From Pseudomonas koreensis (lineage in GTDB: Bacteria > Pseudomonadota > Gammaproteobacteria > Pseudomonadales > Pseudomonadaceae), in contig NZ_JAOEJU010000001.1 in NCBI RefSeq assembly GCF_025447595.1, positions 806,001-870,000 of the forward strand: a stretch of 64,000 bases of DNA. The letters are read 5' to 3'. Shown piece after piece: positions 62,201 to 64,000 of the stretch. Every line of letters starts with the position of its first letter. Position 1 is the stretch's first letter. Below the pieces are notes generated by a model. It saw only the letters and a list, made by a program, of their open reading frames with translations, was not told the DNA's origin and searched no databases. The position numbers and the translations under genes are program-made.

Positions 62201-63096
62201 CCGGGTTCATTGTCCTGGGCGCAGATCGCCTGAATCACTGGAATATTGCGACGGAACGGCCGCAGATGCGGCGCTTCCGGGCTGGACTGGGCGAAACCGG
62301 TGGTGTTCAGAATCACCGAGGCTTCGACCTCATCCAGCCAGTCCTCGACCACCGACAGGCAGCCGGGCTCTTTCAAACTGGCCACGGCGATCGGCAGCGG
62401 ATTGAGTCCGGCCGCCTGAAGCCGTTGGCAGAACACGTCGATAAACGCCGTGTTCGCCGCTTGCAAATGCGAGCGATAAAACAACACCGCCGCCACCGGT
62501 TGACCGGGCAGCCAATCGGCTTGCCAGTCACTCAGTGCGGCGGTGTTTTTGTTCGGATGGTAAATCGCCGTGCGCGGCAGCGTCTGCGGCTCGCCCCACA
62601 CGTAATCCCGCGCCAGCCAGCGATTGGCCAGGCAACGGAAAAAGTCCAGCGCATTGCCCATGCCGCCCTGACGCAAGAATTGCCAGAGCCGGTCGCGATC
62701 CTCGGCGCCGACGGTGCTCAAGTCGCTGAGCTCCGGGTCGGGCCGGTCATCGCCCGGCACCAGAATCACCTGCACGCCACGTTCGGACAATTCGACCAGC
62801 CGCTCGACGCCATAACGCCAATAAGCGATGCCGCCGTGCAGCGAGATCAGAATGACCTTGGCGTGGCGCAGCACTTCATCGACATACAGGTCGACCGACG
62901 CATGGTTCTGCACCTGCATCGGGTTGGCCAGCCGCACGCTCGGGTAATCGTCGGGCAGTTGCTGCGCGGCTTCGGCGAGCAGCGCGAGGCTGGAATCGCC
63001 GCTGCACAGGATCACCAGCTCGGCGGGGGTTTGTCCAAGGTCGGCAATGTTGTCATCCGACACGAAACCGCCGGGCTGGGTCCTGAGCAGGTGCAT
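59248..63096 (-). CDS. cobN: Cobaltochelatase subunit CobN
   Basis: 1282 residues, the large catalytic subunit that inserts cobalt into hydrogenobyrinic acid a,c-diamide in aerobic cobalamin synthesis. Family landmarks include GIAYWRYGVERL, HVGKHGNLEWLPGKGVGLS, GAPSRGRLDVLPTGRNFYSVD and the C-terminal GGDDIAQAMALMGVRPVW. Odd feature: residues about 794-826 are encoded by a REP doublet (60619-60715) kept in frame, giving the low-complexity insert CGSELAREG...RASSLPQG. The insert sits between conserved blocks and may be a surface loop. The gene lies 3 bp downstream of cobW. Confidence 0.95.
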   Translation of the reverse strand: MHLLRTQPGGFVSDDNIADLGQTPAELVILCSGDSSLALLAEAAQQLPDDYPSVRLANPMQVQNHASVDLYVDEVLRHAKVILISLHGGIAYWRYGVERLVELSERGVQVILVPGDDRPDPELSDLSTVGAEDRDRLWQFLRQGGMGNALDFFRCLANRWLARDYVWGEPQTLPRTAIYHPNKNTAALSDWQADWLPGQPVAAVLFYRSHLQAANTAFIDVFCQRLQAAGLNPLPIAVASLKEPGCLSVVEDWLDEVEASVILNTTGFAQSSPEAPHLRPFRRNIPVIQAICAQDNEPGWRDSEQGLGPRDLAMHIALPELDGRIISRPISFKDLAWRSERSQSDVVCYRAQPERMDFVAELARRWVDLARVPNAEKRIALILANYPTRDGRIGNGVGLDTPAAALNILRALQAEGYPLPAELPDSGTELIRQLLGGVSNDLDTLDQRPCQQSLAMGDYLTMFNALPEANRTAVLERWGAPQNDPMCRDGRMMIAGLRFGLTFVGIQPARGYQVDPSAVYHDPDLVPPHAYLAFYFWLRQTYGAHGVIHVGKHGNLEWLPGKGVGLSETCWPDTLLGPLPNIYPFIVNDPGEGAQAKRRTQAVIIDHLMPPLTRAETYGPLRNLELLADEYYEAQLLDPRRARELQRDILQLVRDTQIDRELQLDAALDSDADAAIWLPRLDTYLCDLKESQIRDGLHIFGESPTGRLRIDTLLALLRIPRGDGKGAQSSLLRALAKAFQLGFDPLDCALADPWIGPRPMELQSLSDEVWRTAGDTRERLELFATQLITQTLHSPCGSELAREGVVSVDLSDADTPLSRASSLPQGPHWSEVSAILAHLREVIAPRLDVCGPAEMHGLLDALSGRFVPAGPSGAPSRGRLDVLPTGRNFYSVDVRNLPTTTAWRIGFQSATLILERHLQDHGDHLRQLGLSVWGTATMRTGGDDIAQAMALMGVRPVWATGSQRVDDFEILPLSLLDRPRVDVTLRVSGFFRDAFANLIRLFDAAVQAVAELDEPDDLNPLAAKVRAEREALRQSGLDEDAARRQAGWRIFGAKPGAYGAGVQGAIDGRLWQTREDLAEVYLNWGAYAYGGSDEGTAAREQFVQRLSQVQAVLQNQDNREHDLLDSNDYYQFQGGMLAAVESLRGEAAASYHGDHSQPDLPKIRTLKEELNRVIRSRAANPKWIDGVKRHGYKGAFELAATVDNLFAFDATTQLIDDHQYALLADAYLLDPATRDFVREHNPHALRDMTERMLEAQQRGMWQEPGAYKEALENLLLDIEEES
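60619..60715. repeat. REP doublet inside cobN
   Basis: Two 28-bp perfect inverted arms (CCCCTGTGGGAGCGAGCTTG... and inverse) with a 41-bp spacer. They are the same REP type as at 37199-37273, but within the cobN reading frame and in frame with it. REPs are normally intergenic. Confidence 0.92.
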
Positions 63097-63099
63097 GGC

Positions 63100-64000
63100 T
63101 TAAACGCTGAGCGCGGCGCGTAGTTGCGCTTCGAGGTGGGCAGCGTCCAGTTCCTGACCGATCAACACCAGACGCGTCACGCGTGCCTCATCGGCGCCCC
63201 ACTGACGGTCGAAGTGCTTGTCGAAACGCGTGCCCACGCCCTGGATCAGCAGACGCATCGGCTTGTTCGGGATCGCCGCGAAGCCTTTGACCCGCAGGAT
63301 GCCGCGCTGGACCACCAATTGCGTCAGCGCGTCGAGCAGCAGGCTTTCGTCGGCTTGCGGCAGTTCGATGGAGATCGAATCGAAAGCATCGTGATCGTGG
63401 TCATCATGATCGTCATCACCTTCACCGTGGTGGTGATCGTGATGGCTGTGGCGGCTGTCGATGTGCTCTTCGGAACCGGCACCGAGGCCGATCAGCACGT
63501 CCAGCGGCAGACGACCGTTGCTGGCTTCGATGATTTTTACCGCTGGCGGCAATTCTTCGGCGACTTCCAGGCGCACGCGAGCAAGGTCTTCAGGGCTGGT
63601 CTGGTCGGCCTTGTTGAGGATCACCAGGTCGGCACTGGCCAGTTGGTCGGCGAACAGTTCGTGCAGCGGCGATTCGTGGTCCAGGTTCGGATCGAGTTTG
63701 CGCTGGGCATCGACCTGATCCGGGAACGCGGCGAAAGTGCCGGCAGCCACGGCCGGGCTATCGACCACGGTGATCACAGCGTCAACGGTGCAGGCGCTGC
63801 GGATTTCCGGCCATTGGAAGGCTTGCACCAACGGCTTTGGCAGGGCCAAACCCGAGGTTTCGATGAGGATGTGGTCGAGGTCGCCGCGACGGGCCACCAG
63901 TTCGCGCATTACCGGGAAGAACTCTTCCTGAACCGTGCAGCACAGGCAGCCGTTGGCCAGTTCGTAGACGCGGCCAGTGGCTTCTTCTTCGGTGCAGCCG
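63100..64000 (-). CDS. cobW: CobW family metal chaperone GTPase (5' partial)
   Basis: 300 C-terminal residues are visible; the Walker A part lies beyond the right edge. Present are the metal-binding GCLCC motif (ELANGCLCCTV), IETSGLALPKPLVQAF (switch/Walker B region), VILNKADQ (NKxD) and a His/Asp-rich linker (DSRHSHHDHHHGEGDDDHDD) before the C-terminal CobW domain. COG0523 proteins deliver metal ions; this one is expected to supply cobalt to CobN, whose gene starts three bases after the stop. A cobalamin riboswitch, if any, would be outside the window. Confidence 0.93.
   Translation of the reverse strand, partial: GCTEEEATGRVYELANGCLCCTVQEEFFPVMRELVARRGDLDHILIETSGLALPKPLVQAFQWPEIRSACTVDAVITVVDSPAVAAGTFAAFPDQVDAQRKLDPNLDHESPLHELFADQLASADLVILNKADQTSPEDLARVRLEVAEELPPAVKIIEASNGRLPLDVLIGLGAGSEEHIDSRHSHHDHHHGEGDDDHDDHDHDAFDSISIELPQADESLLLDALTQLVVQRGILRVKGFAAIPNKPMRLLIQGVGTRFDKHFDRQWGADEARVTRLVLIGQELDAAHLEAQLRAALSV

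Overview
The window is a Pseudomonas chromosome segment, most likely from the P. fluorescens group. The evidence is high-GC coding with typical Pseudomonas codon use, the gacA-uvrC-pgsA-tRNA-Gly-tRNA-Cys-tRNA-Leu block, a cobW-cobN-chelatase cluster, and REP elements of the GTGGGAGCGAGCTTGCTCGCGA type. These are assignments from reading the sequence; no database search was possible.

Bases 1 to about 13,100 are accessory DNA at the tRNA-Leu/Cys/Gly hot spot. Element 1 (left edge to 8775) is the integrase-proximal end of a prophage or prophage remnant. It holds small phage genes, zinc-ribbon proteins, a broken cytosine methyltransferase, a DUF2971 cargo gene, a secreted proline-rich protein broken in a C6 run, and DUF4406, DUF2591 and DUF4224 proteins. 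An intact tyrosine integrase abuts tRNA-Leu. Element 2 (about 9015 to 13102) is an older 4-kb islet between tRNA-Leu and tRNA-Cys. It is bounded by a decayed copy of the tRNA-Cys 3' part plus terminator and by the intact tRNA-Cys, and it carries an acyltransferase, a methyltransferase and the C-terminal remnant of an integrase. Both elements end in a pair of TTGCGGA(G/A)C repeats just inside the tRNA.

From 13,160 onward the DNA is core-like. It runs pgsA-uvrC-gacA, then a GNAT enzyme, then a class I DAHP synthase behind two aromatic-rich leader peptides and an intrinsic terminator (attenuation). Next come an Ig-like repeat protein, a signal-less lipase, a parvulin, the yejABEF peptide importer, and a sigma-54 regulated 3-hydroxybutyrate module (hbcR, GntP permease, bdhA, acetoacetyl-CoA synthetase). 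A PilT/PilU-type ATPase, a hybrid histidine kinase and a second parvulin follow. A minus-strand catabolic operon then encodes an amino-acid ABC importer, RidA, an IclR regulator, a fold-type III PLP enzyme and a KDG-type kinase, next to a RelBE-type toxin-antitoxin pair.

The most notable block is 45.5-53.9 kb: wecB, nfrB, nfrA, a YbcH/DUF4434-like gene and a membrane diguanylate cyclase, all overlapping. It looks like a self-contained c-di-GMP-controlled exopolysaccharide and phage-receptor machine related to the E. coli NfrAB system, with its own sugar-nucleotide epimerase and its own c-di-GMP source. After it come a TerC/CBS membrane protein, a MerR regulator divergent from an old-yellow-enzyme family oxidoreductase, and the cobalt-chelatase cluster (VWA protein, AAA+ ATPase, cobN carrying an in-frame REP doublet, cobW running off the right edge).
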